This document shows, one piece after another, positions 46,847 to 57,300 of a stretch of 64,000 nucleotides of DNA. Under the pieces are notes generated by a model. It was not told the origin of the DNA. It saw nothing but the letters and a program-made list of their open reading frames with translations, and did no database searches. The position numbers and the translations under genes were made by a program. Each line of letters opens with the position of its first letter. Positions within the stretch are counted from its first letter, which is position 1. The DNA comes from Pseudopyrenochaeta lycopersici (lineage: Eukaryota > Ascomycota > Dothideomycetes > Pleosporales > Pseudopyrenochaetaceae), in NCBI GenBank assembly GCA_003313425.1, contig NHZP01000044.1, positions 310,001 through 374,000 of the forward strand, written 5' to 3'.

Positions 46847-47076
46847 ATTATCCTGCCTGGATGATGCAGGCCATCTTTCGCCGTACCCTCAAAGCCTTCT
46901 TCGAATGGATACTAAATCAACGTCAGGGGAAGGGTGGGAGGAGGCTTGCCGGCATCAAGTCTGCTAGCACCCTCGGGACATACTGGAAGCCCATGCGCAC
47001 TGCAGCCGATGCAGGTAGAGAGCCAGTATACAGCAAACCATCTGGCGTATGTGTCCTAATGAATGCTCATTTATAG
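46847..47076 (+). pseudogene. DUF3435-type (Starship captain-like) recombinase, N-terminal fragment
   Basis: Plus-strand residues FRRTLKAFFEWILNQRQ, GKGGRRLAGIKSASTLGTYW follow the pattern of the N-terminal part of fungal DUF3435 tyrosine recombinases (helix, then R-G-x-x-GRR-x-x-GIK-x-x-S-x-LGTYWK). The match stops after TYWKPM and no catalytic part is present. DUF3435 proteins are the 'captains' that mobilise Starship giant transposons. Identification is from family pattern and should be treated as a lead. Confidence 0.45.
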
Positions 47077-47282
47077 ACTATGTATGTTCAGTGCACACGC
47101 AGGTGCCTCTATACCAGAGGCGCAAAGTGTAAGATATTCCAATCGACTAACAAAGACCACAGGTCGACTGCTTACTGACCACCGCGAAGACGAAGCACTA
47201 AGTGGAGAGTGCTGATCACTATTACCGATCGATCCCCCCAATGTTGACTATTGATTCTTCTTGATACCCCTCTGCCAGGTGA

Positions 47283-47542
47283 TTAAATACATCCGCAGAT
47301 ATCCAAACAGGCAATAGTACAGCTGGCTTGGTACCACGGGTATTCCGACTGCTGGCAAGGTGGGACGCAGTCTTCGTAGCACGCATCATCGCAACGCTTG
47401 ACAAGGTTCTCGCTGCTTCCTACCAGCACCAGTTAGCGATAGCTCGTTTGTAGCTATATTAGAATGGTGTATATATACTCTGGGGTAGAGCTGAAACGGC
47501 AACGGCCAAGACTATCGCAAGGGTCGCAATACTAATTTTCAT
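47283..47542 (-). CDS. Small cysteine-rich secreted protein, effector-like candidate, two exons
   Basis: Exon 1 is 47542-47479 and exon 2 is 47419-47283. The 59-nt intron has GTATAT at its start, a GCTAAC branch point and GGTAG at its end. The product has 66 residues. The first 18 are a signal peptide (Lys at position 2, a hydrophobic Ala/Val/Leu core, VSA before the likely cleavage). A short propeptide ends in Lys-Arg, a Kex2-type site, directly before the first Cys. The mature part of 36 residues holds eight Cys with spacing C-x3-C-x3-C-x3-C-x11-C-x3-C-x3-C-x-C, ending one residue after the last Cys. A TATA box lies about 120 bases upstream and the leader is CA-rich with AAAATG at the start. 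There are no stops or RIP signs. The size, processing signals and location fit fungal effector-like genes, but no homologue is recognised and the function is unknown. Confidence 0.72.
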
Positions 47543-47659
47543 TTTGAAAGTAGTAGATTGAATGATAGCTGTTGCTAGTGATAGGTTGTGATGATTGTAG
47601 TACTGATACTGAGTCAGGATCTCAATAGCTTGGGGAAGGTTGGAAGTGACCCTTTTATA

Positions 47660-47668
47660 TTTTATATA
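47660..47668 (-). promoter_or_regulatory. TATA box of the small secreted protein gene
   Basis: TATATAAAA on the minus strand lies 118 bases before the ATG at 47542. A leader with CAATCATCACAACC-like CA-rich sequence follows, typical of fungal 5' untranslated regions. Confidence 0.55.
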
Positions 47669-47699
47669 ACTATACCCCTCTTTGCAGGATTGCTTCTAA

Positions 47700-49000
47700 T
47701 ATCTGCCAAACCCCTGTGCTATTACAGGGTGTTAATTTTACCTTGTGGAGTACACTGCCTTCGCGGAGTGTTTTCAGTCTAATTGGTGGCATTATAATTA
47801 AACCAACGTGAAAGAATCCTTCAAACTTTAGTAAAGCCTAGGCAGCTTGGCGCTTACTTTATAGACCTCTACATGAGGCCGGCGCCAATACAACGCTGTT
47901 TCTTCTGAATTGGGCTTAGGGCGTGTCCGTTACGTTCTAGCATGAGTCCCCAAATTTGTCCGTCACCGAACCCTAATGTACCCTATGCTCCCCTTCTGGC
48001 TTTCAACACTCCGTACTCTTCCTCTTCTTGACTAGGTAATTGTCGTATCTTTGAAGTTCCAACATACATGGATCTAAAAGAGGCAACTTACGATAGGTGG
48101 GGTAGGCCGGTACAGTATGTAGGTATCCTATTTCTAATGCCTGGGAGTTTAGGCTTATACTTCTTAGGAGGAGATACGCCGTAAAAGAAGTTGTCGGGTC
48201 GATTTTGCCGGCCTAGGGCGAGGCACGTGGTAGGAAAAGTGTAATATAAGTAGTGCTGCTCTAGATTATAGTCTTTGAGCAACTTCTTCGTTCTTGCTGT
48301 GGACCTCAACAATGGCTTGTACATCGCTGGTCTTAGGTAGTATAAGCGTCAATGCCACTGAAGTACCAAACTTGGAAGTCATGTTCTAGATGTTAGATAG
48401 GCGACGAAAGTGGGTTTGTGATGACCTCAGGACAGGCACCGCACCTATTCCGCTCAGGTCTCTACCGAAATAAGAAGGTGACATGTTATTGCTGCTCCGC
48501 TTACGTGCATTTTCGTATCAGCAAGATCAACAACAAACGGGATGTTCTCCCAATAGAATCGCGGCAGATAAGAGAGGAGTTTAGCCACAACTGCGTTGGA
48601 GCGGAGCAGGGTTGATTGTTGACTATTCTGAATGCTACCTACCCTTCTTTCCACTTCTCTCTTCCTACTGTTCTTGACATGGATCACCGAATGCATCCAT
48701 CTTAATGTTTCTCCAGGAACACCATCCTCGTCACTTTCCTCTGTTGTAATTCGTATAAGTGGAACTACTTGGACCAAATGAGTTGGAAGCTGTTAGATTG
48801 AAGGCCTACCTAGCTACCGCGGCACCAGAGGTTGAGTGTGAAATTTATGTTTGGTGTTTCTAAGAAGTTGCCGAAAATCTAGTTCATAGGCCGAATCAGG
48901 GTATTTTACCGCTAGGTTGTTAGGGTTCAATCCTTCCAAGTTACTAGACGCAGGTAACTGTTACCTTTTACCTTTTACCTAGCTAGATAGCTAGATCAGG
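47700..49000. other. GC-normal intergenic DNA, no gene recognised
   Basis: Two minus-strand frames stand out (48088-48324 and 48454-48777, the latter 107 codons starting MVQVVPLIRIT). They have no motif, signal peptide or splice extension that I can support. From about 48960 the sequence becomes AT-rich. Confidence 0.35.
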
Positions 49001-49265
49001 ACTAGCCTAATCTAGCGTATGTATTTAGGCAGCACTTCTCTCCTAAAGGTAAGAGATATCTACTATTTTATCTACTTCTTTTAAATAGAGTTACTCTTAA
49101 CTAGACTATCCTAACTATACGTATTAACTACCTTATATAATAGCAGATTATACAGCGCTTTAGCTCCTCTCTATAGTTAATATATAGTTACTTTAGCTAC
49201 TACCTGTTAGGTAAGTTTTAATAGTAAGGTAGTACTAATTACTAGGACTAGATTCTATCCCCTTG

Positions 49266-49634
49266 TTAGGATTTGAAATCCCAGTCAAGGAGGGAGCACC
49301 TCTGGGGCTGACGGCCAGTTAGGAAGCGCTAGTGTTCTACTCTGTCACACGTCACGTGACCGCTCGCTGTGCTCGCGGCGAGCGTAACAAGCACGTTATA
49401 TATATAGATTATTATAATAGACTCCTATAGCTTATTATATTTAACTTAATATTATACCTTATAGTATAGTAATAGTAATACTAATTATTCTTAACTCTTA
49501 GTACTCTTTACAGAAGCGCCCTCTTACTATCTTAGTATTAAACCCCTATCTACTAAAGTCTCTTACTCTATCCTAGAGAACTAACCTTATAGTCTTATTA
49601 GTTATCCTTACTAATAGCTTCTAAGGTCTTTATA
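49266..49634 (+). mobile_element. Gypsy-3-type LTR (d), followed by gag
   Basis: The 369-bp LTR begins TGTTAGGATTTGAAATCC and matches the solo LTR 10745-11138 over its length. No TSD can be seen for it. A Gag-like frame follows at once, so it is a 5' LTR. The GC-rich first 140 bases are intact while the rest is RIP-like. Confidence 0.75.
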
Positions 49635-49699
49635 CTTTAAACACTCTTAAGATAAGTAACACTTCTATAAATAAAGAGACCTATTAGGTATAACTTATT

Positions 49700-50391
49700 A
49701 TATAAGTTAATATACCTACTAAAGATAGATAAGTTATAAAACCTAACCTATTTATATAAGAACATAATAAGCTTAAAGAATAGCTACTCTAATTTAACCT
49801 CTTTTTTAGGTTTAATATAGATAAAACAGCGCTAGTTAACTAACTTACCTTTATAACTACTTATATAAGAGGGGAAGTATCTAACTAGATTAAGCCCTAC
49901 TTTATAAAGTATCTAGAAAGTACTAATAAAGAAAAAGAGAAAGTGTTAAAAATATTTATAAGTATAAGAGTATTTAAAGAAAGAATCTAATAAGCCTTTA
50001 AACTCTCTAAAAAAAATAGCTATTATAGAACACGCTCTATAATATATTTAATAGACTAAGTTAGCTATAGATTATACTAATCTATTTATATAGTATACTA
50101 CTTAGATAACGTAGAATAATAATATTCTATAGATAATATATAAATAAGGTCTTAAAGTAGAAGTCTAAGCTAAGCTTATACGTATAAGAATAGGTATTAA
50201 CACGTTAGACTAACCAACTACTCAAGCTATCTATTTAGATATAGAGCTCTATAAGCTACATACTAATCTATAAAACTAGTAAATACTTAGAGAAAACTAA
50301 CCTACTAGATAATAGTAGCAAGCTAATAATAGCTAACTATAATAATAACTCTAATAAGTTTAGTTATGCGTGAAAATTGTTAGGTGTAGTG
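49700..50391 (+). pseudogene. Gypsy-3 gag remnant
   Basis: Plus-strand sequence after the LTR reads a Gag-like helical stretch (FFRFNIDKTALVNQLTFITTYIRGEVSNQIKPYF, family pattern of a capsid helix before a WxxP-type turn). It is decayed and ends where the inverted Gypsy-1 C begins. Confidence 0.45.
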
Positions 50392-50795
50392 TGTTAAAGA
50401 TCTAATCAAGTAGTTACAATATAAAGTAACTAGTGTTAACTAGTAGGTCTTTAGAGTATTCTGTAGACAGGCAGTACTAAAGTAAAAGTTTAAATATAGA
50501 AAGTATAAAAAGGTAGTATACTTATAGATTATCTTAAGTTAATTATAATATGCTATAGAGGCTATATTATATAAGTCTATATATATAATTATCTTATAGA
50601 ATTCTTATAAGGCCTCCTCTAGATTTTCTAAGTTTATCTTTATCCTATAGGATATAGCCTATCTTAGTATAAGTTTTCTAAGATTACGTAACTCTAGCGT
50701 TATTAGTTAGTTTAGAGGCTTAGTCTCTTTATTAGTTATCTATACCTCCTCTTATATTCTTATAACTACTACCTTTCCTACTTCTCTTTATAATA
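50392..50795 (-). repeat. 3' LTR of Gypsy-1 copy C
   Basis: Reverse complement of the Gypsy-1 LTR. It starts TGTTAAAGATC on the plus strand (element end TTTAACA) and ends at the purine tract (plus strand CTATCCCTCC). Confidence 0.85.
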
Positions 50796-50799
50796 CTAT

Positions 50800-51340
50800 C
50801 CCTCCTCTCTAGTCCTTATATTCTTATAACTAACCTATAGCTTCTTATAGTACTACCTAACGTTATTTTATTAGAGATTATATAAATACTATTAGTTAGG
50901 TTACTATAGATTCTTATAAATATTATTTAAAGAAGAAGTTAGAGTATAAAATATTATTATTAAAAGAGAAGTATAAAAATTATTATTATAATAAAGTTTT
51001 ATTATATAAGCTAGTAGATATACTAGTTCTAAACTTTTCTTATCTAGATAAGAAATTATCTTAGTTAGACGTATAAGAAGCTAAGGCTAATAATATAGAA
51101 AAGAAAGTATTAAATACTCTTCTTACTACTTACGTAAAAAAGAATTACTTTTATAAATAGTAGAAGTTATTATAGTATTGTAAGTAATAAAAAGTAGATA
51201 ATTTTAGTTATGTTATAGGAAAGATTAAAGTATTAAAAGTAATTAAAAATATTAACTGTAAGGTTAATATTCTTAAGTAAAAGCTAATACTTAGTACTTC
51301 TACCTTAGACTAAAGTATCTTTACTCTATCTTAGCTTAAA
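50800..51340 (+). pseudogene. Antisense coiled-coil frame of Gypsy-1 C
   Basis: It is the third copy of the frame at 26380-26905, here on the plus strand because the element is inverted. The reading frame is kept (KKKLEYKILLLKEKYKNYY, LDVQEAKANNIEKKVLN), with TAG in place of Gln and no obvious frameshift. It also reads on from inside the LTR. Confidence 0.5.
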
Positions 51341-51399
51341 AGTAACTTTCTTCTTCTAAAGATTATATTATTAGATTAAGTTAGTTCTAGTTTTAGTAT

Positions 51400-53815
51400 C
51401 TAAAGTCTTCTTATTCTTTATTATAGTTATATTTACTAATTTATTCTTTATAGTTTCTTAAGTTTAACTTAAGTTCTTATATATTTTCTAAGTTAGGGTA
51501 GTCCTTCTACTTTATAAAGTACTCTCTTTCTTTATATTAGTTTTCTATAATTTTAGAATATCTTTTATTAAAGATTTTTTTAACTTTATACTCTATTTCT
51601 TTCTTAGTCTTATACTTAAAGGTTTTCTATAGTAGCGTTACTAAGTATATAAGTTCTAATAGCTTAACGTAAAACTTTAAGTAGATCTTTATATCTTTAG
51701 GTAGCTTTAGTATATACGTAACTAGTTTATTATATTACTTAATTAAAAATAGTCTAACTTTAATATAGTCTAACTTCTTAATAAGTTATTTTATATACAA
51801 GTCCTTTATAAGTAAATAGACTTTATTTCTCTTTTTTAGCTAAAGTACTGTTTTTCTTTTCTTATTAACATATAAAATTTATTATTCTTATTTTTTCTTA
51901 AGTCTTTCTTATAGTTATTTTGTAGTTCTTCTACTATTTTAACTATAGCTTCTACTTTAATACTTAGAAAGTTTCTTCTAGATAAGTTTAGGTGTTTCCT
52001 ATAATAAGCGTAAAATAGTATTTTACCTATTATCTTAGATTTACTATTATTAAATATAATTTATGCTATTAGTAATAGTAATACCTAGTTATTTTATTAT
52101 TTATTATAATACGCTTATAGGTATTATTTTAGAGTTCTATTTATTTATTCTATTTATCTATTAGTTTCTAGATAGTATACTATAAATAGTTTCCTTTAGA
52201 TACCTATCTTAGCTATAAAAGTTAACTAGAAATTAGATATAAATAGCTTATCTCTATTACTTATAATAGTCTTTAGTATACTATAGTATTAGAATATTTA
52301 GTCTTTTATTATTTCCGCGAGTTATAGTACTATAAAGCTCTTCTTAAATTGTATAAACTCTACGTATTTAATATATCTATATACTACGTTATATATCGCG
52401 TTATACTTATATCTAGTTACTTTATCTATAAACTTAGGTAAGTCTATAATAAAGTCTATTACTATATCTTTTTATAGCTTTATAAGTATCTTAATTACCT
52501 ATAACTTACTATAAAGTGCGTGTATAGTATATTTATTTTATGAGTAAGACACGTATTTCTTAATATGCGTTTTTATATTCTACCTTAGGTTTATAATATA
52601 GTAGTTTTATTAGATAAGTTCTATAGTTTTTATAATTCCTAAGTACTTATATATTAGGCTATTATAATACTATTAGATAATAGTTCTATCTAAATCTTTA
52701 GAAACTTCTACTTATATTTTTAAGATTATATAGTATTCTTATAAAAGTCTTAGAGTTCTATCTTTATTTATTCTAAGGATTACTATACGTACTTTAGTCT
52801 TCTTTCTTATTATATTATATCTTCTACTTAGTATATTAGCTCTTCTATTTTCTTTTCTTAGTATATATATAATCTTAAGCTTATATTATCTTAAGAGTTC
52901 TAACTATCTTACTTATCTATAATTAAGTTATTTTATTATTATAAATTATATTAGGTTTTAGTAGTCTATATAAATAGTAAGTTCTAAGTAACTTTTTATA
53001 TATACTCTTTAATATTATAGTGCGTTAATAATAGCTATAAGTTCCTTATCATAGATATTATATTATTCTTTTACTTAGAAGAACTTTTATAAGTAATACG
53101 CTATAAAGTACTATTTTCTATTTTTTTTCTATAAAGCTACTACTCTAATTATAAAGTCTAATATATCTATTTTAATCTTTAGTAGTTATCTACTAGTAAA
53201 TAATATAAGTACTAGTTTAGCCATATATACTTCTTTTAATATTTTAAAGGCTTATTATTATCCTTTATTCCAGTCTTATTTTTCTTTTTTCTTTATTAGT
53301 CTTATTAAGGGTACTATAATTTTAGAAAAGTTTTTAATAAACTATTAATTAAAGGTAATAAATCTTAAAAATAACTAGATATCTTTAACTATTTATAGTA
53401 TTTTCTATTCTTAGATTATTCTAATCTTAGACTTACTAATTGTTGCAAACAACGCGCTGTGACCTGGAGTACGGTAGGCTCACGTGCGCGCTCACGTGCA
53501 AGCTGATGGGCAAGCTCACGCAGGAGACACCTGAAGGTAGACTCACGTGCGCGATCACGTGCGCGATCACGTACGCGCTCGCGCACGCGTACACGCTGCT
53601 TACGCTCCTACCGTATAATAGCCCCTGCAATAGGCCGTGCTCAGCTCTCCTTTATATAGCTGGCTCTCAAAGCCTCCTAGACAAAACAGTGGTCCATCTC
53701 ATAGATCACCTGGGTAACTGTTGCCAAGCTCTCCCTTTTTCCTCCACACTAATTTATACTTTTTATCTTCTAACTATATATTTTAAAAAATTTACCTCTT
53801 CTATATAGAACTTAT
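51400..53815 (-). pseudogene. Gypsy-1 C pol: integrase, RNase H and partial RT
   Basis: It is collinear with the 3' two thirds of copy B pol. Integrase motifs are recognisable near 52250 and 52470, and the RNase H segment near 52850. RT is interrupted by solo LTR S3 at 53441-53748 and resumes at 53754-53815. The stops are TAG/TAA. Confidence 0.75.
53441..53748 (-). mobile_element. GC-rich solo LTR S3 with TSD CTAAT
   Basis: A 308-bp inverted copy of the family at 7433-7812 has perfect 5-bp duplications CTAAT at 53436-53440 and 53749-53753. It lacks about 60 bases of the CACGTG-rich part, a deletion between two copies of a GCACGTGAGCG repeat. It lies inside Gypsy-1 C and is not RIP-mutated. 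Confidence 0.87.
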
Positions 53816-54060
53816 TGTTATGGGCGAAGAGGCCTAACTAACGAGTGTGCATTTGTCCTATACTACAGAAGGAGAAAGATAGAGAAGAGGTTACAGGTAT
53901 CCTTAGAGGATATATATATATGTTCGTACAAGCGAAGAGGAACGTGCTCCTCTAGCTGCTAACTTGTACGAGCTAATAAGAAAAGGGGGCAGAGGAGATT
54001 AAGGAGTTCTTTCCCCGTGCGATAGTAGCGAAGCCTCTCCTGCTTAAAGGGCGCAGCCCA
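53816..54060 (-). mobile_element. Gypsy-2 LTR, solo or junction copy
   Basis: About 245 bp matches the Gypsy-2 LTR from TGTTATGGGCG to GGGCGCAGCC, less mutated than the copies at 17669 and 30682. The last bases differ (CCCAGGC instead of CCTATTACA). CTTAT occurs at 53811-53815 and again at 54064-54068, a possible TSD if the LTR end is non-canonical. Gypsy-1 C does not continue after it, so it marks a junction. Confidence 0.7.
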
Positions 54061-54351
54061 GGCCTTATGAACACCCAGAACTATGCGGTCTCCCCCTTTT
54101 TTCTCTTGCCCTGTGCGTTCGCTAATCTTACGAAACAGAAGGAGAACACCTAGAAGAATGCGTCCGCCCCCTTTATTCTGCGACTAAACCTTTCTTAGCT
54201 AGTTCTCTAACCTAGATTAGCTAGTACCTACGCGTAACGCGTTAGAGCATAAATCGCGTTCCTAGACGCGTAACTACGCGTTCTATATAATAGAATAAAT
54301 AAGAGTAAAAGCGAGAGGGAACAAAAGAGAGAAAAAGAAAGAGTATCTATA
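54061..54351 (+). promoter_or_regulatory. 5' region of the first telomere-linked helicase-type gene
   Basis: Normal composition, with a GCGTTCTATATAATAG TATA-like stretch near 54270-54285 and a purine-rich leader (about 54300-54350) before the ATG at 54352. The repeated word ACGCGTAAC.CG (54230-54275) is the only other structure seen. Confidence 0.4.
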
Positions 54352-57300
54352 ATGTTTACCTTTCTCCCATCCTACAGCGTCCTTATCTGCCGCCAGCATA
54401 CCTGCGCTGTCTACGGCCTAGATTAGCACCTAGAGCGCCAGCATAGTATACCTGCAACGCAGCGGAGAGAGCTGCTCGCAGCCTACTAAGGCCTTAACTT
54501 AAACCCGCTAGCGGAGGTCCCTCTCCCTCAACCAAACAGCCCGCCTATCGCGGAGCTAGGTTCCCCACAGGACGCATTTCTCTGCTGTAATCACGTCGCT
54601 AGTAGTAGCAGTAGCAGTAGTAGTAGTAGCACTACTACTAGCAAGCGCTGCGGCTTTCTAAGCACAAGCCGTAAGTGTATACAGAAACATATAAACGAGC
54701 AGCACGGTATAAAGCTTACACGATGGTCCTCTGCCTCTGCGACCTCGTACTAGGAGCACGCTACGCAGCTATGGAGGCCAGTTAAGGTGCAGACTTTTTT
54801 CCGCGAACGGCGCTACGTCCGGTACTTTGTAGTACAGGCAGAGGTACAGGAGCAGGCACAGGAGCAGGCACAGGAGCAGGCACAGGAGCAGGCACAGGAG
54901 CAGGCACAGGAGCAGGCACAGGAGCAGGCACAGGAGCAGGCACAGGAGCAGGCACAGGAGCAGGCACAGGAGCAGACGCAGGATCAGCATTCGGGGCAGT
55001 AACAACAGCAGAGAAAGCGGCTAGACCCTAAGGAGAGGCTCACTAGCTTGTTAGCTGAGTGGGAAACTATTGAGCGTCAGGATAACAAGGCAATCAGCCA
55101 AATCGCTGAAGAGGCCTTAGCCTACGACCGCACTGGCTGGTTAAAACGGACGCAATGGGAGCAGCACCTTAAAGCCTACCCAGACTGGAAGCAGCTCGCC
55201 TACGCTGTGCGACCGCTAGGCGACGACGAGCCAGTATTACAATGTACGGTACGCCGCGTTGAAGAGGTAGTTGAGCAGGCTGTTGAGGGGCTTAGCTCGC
55301 TATCGATTGAGACGTTGCGCTGGCTACGTAGTGCAACACCACAGCAGTCTGATTGTCGCCCTCTAGGTCGTATGCAGAAGATAGAAAGCTAACGTCGCGC
55401 AGCACGGCTCTGGGCACGACTTATTTGCTACTGCCTGCGGTTAATTGCTGCTGGAGAGAAAGAGAAGGAGGAGGAAGACGCAGAGGACGGATTCCAGTAT
55501 ATCGTCCGCCTATTCCCCTGGCACGGAGGGCAGAAGCAGGAAGCAGTAAAGCTCTGGAGACTACTGACTGCTGCCGACGGAAGCAGTCACGTAGCTGAAC
55601 AGCAGAAGGCTATCCTAAGCCTATCTAAGGCACTGTTCTGCCAGGAGGTATACTGTCAGCCGTTTCATAGCGGTATAATCTACTTCCTCGCCGCGCTAGC
55701 TATTAACCCAGATACGAACCGACTACGCGACGCCTCGCAGTTCTCAACGCTTCTTAGCTCAATCGTCTACTGCGTCCGCGTCCTAGCAGCTAAAGCTTTC
55801 CTCCCATCTACCCAGCGCGCAGAGCAGGGTGCTGCTAAGACAGCTGCTCTACTACATCAGCGAGCGCGCTATCTCGTCGATGGCTCGCATAGCCCGATGA
55901 GCATTATGATTAGTCTACTTGCCTACGCTAAGCATATCTCTCTACGTACCCCAGGCCGTATTGCAGGCAGTATGTGGTGGTCTCCTAACCGCCAGACGTT
56001 CTTCCTTAAAGGCCGGCCTATTAAGCTAGAGCGCTTTCGCGCTATGGCACAAGGACTAGTAGCGAAGGCAGAGCAGATCCTTTGGGGGGAACTGCTCTGG
56101 GTAGAGGAGCAGGCACAGCGACGCTCTACTAACCTAGCAGCTATCTAAGACAATGTGACAACAGCACAGCGAGCAGGCTGCTTCTTAACACTAGCTCAGC
56201 TTAAAGAGGGCAGGGACTGGGTTCTCGCGCGGCTCGCGAGCGTGCCAGCTGCGCAGCAACTATATACATTAAGAGGGGAGCAGGAAGGCGAGGAGGGCAA
56301 TCAAGGCAGCCAAGTCTACCAAGCTAAGGCGTCTATACTGTGGCATAAGCAACAGGTGCAGCGATATCTCCAGCGCGTGGGACGCTTCCTTGAGCTACTC
56401 TGTCTCGCGGTCCATATCACAGGCGGCCAGCCAGCGCGCGGGCCTGAGTTGCTGTCAGTTCGGTGGCGTAATGGGGTGCTCCAGGATCGCAACCTCTACG
56501 TGATTGATGGGCAGGTTACGCTAGTCACCCGCTACCACAAGACGCAGGCGCAGTGGGATCGACCTAAGGTAGTTCCGCGCTTCCTGCCAGAGGCAGTAGG
56601 GCAGTTGATCGCAGCGTACCTGCTCTACGTACGGCCTCTGCGGGCGATGCTGCTAGCTAGCCAAGGTAAAGTAGCTTTAGCATCGATGAACGACTACCTC
56701 TGGGCAGACAAGGATAAGCTCTGGGATATAGATAGGCTTACGCGTGCGTTAGCGGTCGAGTCAGTAGAGCTTCTAGGCACGCGGCTGACGATCCAGGAGT
56801 ACCGGCACGTAGCTGTAGGTATTGGGCGCGAGGTAGTAGGACAGCGGTTTGCAGCAGGCTATTGTCAGGAGAAAAAGAGTCGCGGTAGTCACTGGGCGTT
56901 TGCACCTGAGGTAGACGGTGGCAGTGACGGCGAGGAGGACGGAGAGGATCCGCTTGAGCTACAGAGCGGGCGTTTTACGACGACAGGACTAGTAGCCTAT
57001 GCTGTACAGGCTGATATAGTACAGGGGCTAAGTGTTCGTTTAATTGACGTCTTCCGCACGTTAAGCTATAGCTGGCACGCCTTCCTTGGCTTCCTTCTAC
57101 ATACAGAGGCGAGTAGAAAGAGGAAGCAGGAGCAGAGCAGCCTAAGCGATAGAGACGAGCCGCAGAAGAGGCAGCAGACGCAGCAGTTCCAGCAGACGCA
57201 GCAGTTCCAGCAGACGCAGCAGTTCCAGCAGACGCAGCAGTTCCAGACGCAGCAGTTCCAGCAGACGCAGCAGATGCAGCAGTTCCAGCAATTCCAGCAA

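Larger units (their letters stand above)
50392..53815 (-). mobile_element. Gypsy-1 copy C, 5'-truncated, minus strand
   Basis: The 3' LTR at 50392-50795 (inverted match to 26922-27316, 404 bp) is followed by the antisense frame, integrase, RNase H and part of RT on the minus strand. It stops in RT at 53815, directly at a Gypsy-2 LTR, so gag, protease and the 5' LTR are missing. It is heavily RIP-mutated and contains the GC-rich solo LTR S3 in its RT region. Confidence 0.85.

Noticed and set aside
47588..47782. 64-codon hydrophobic plus-strand frame
   Set aside because: It overlaps the promoter of the minus-strand secreted-protein gene, and its hydrophobicity comes from the TATA-rich stretch.
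48454..48777. 107-codon minus-strand frame starting MVQVVPLIRIT
   Set aside because: No recognised family, and the composition alone does not support coding. Kept only as a remark in the intergenic entry.
48925..48955. GGGTTCAATCC resembling a tRNA T-arm
   Set aside because: The T-stem does not pair over five bases and no acceptor or D-arm can be placed around it.
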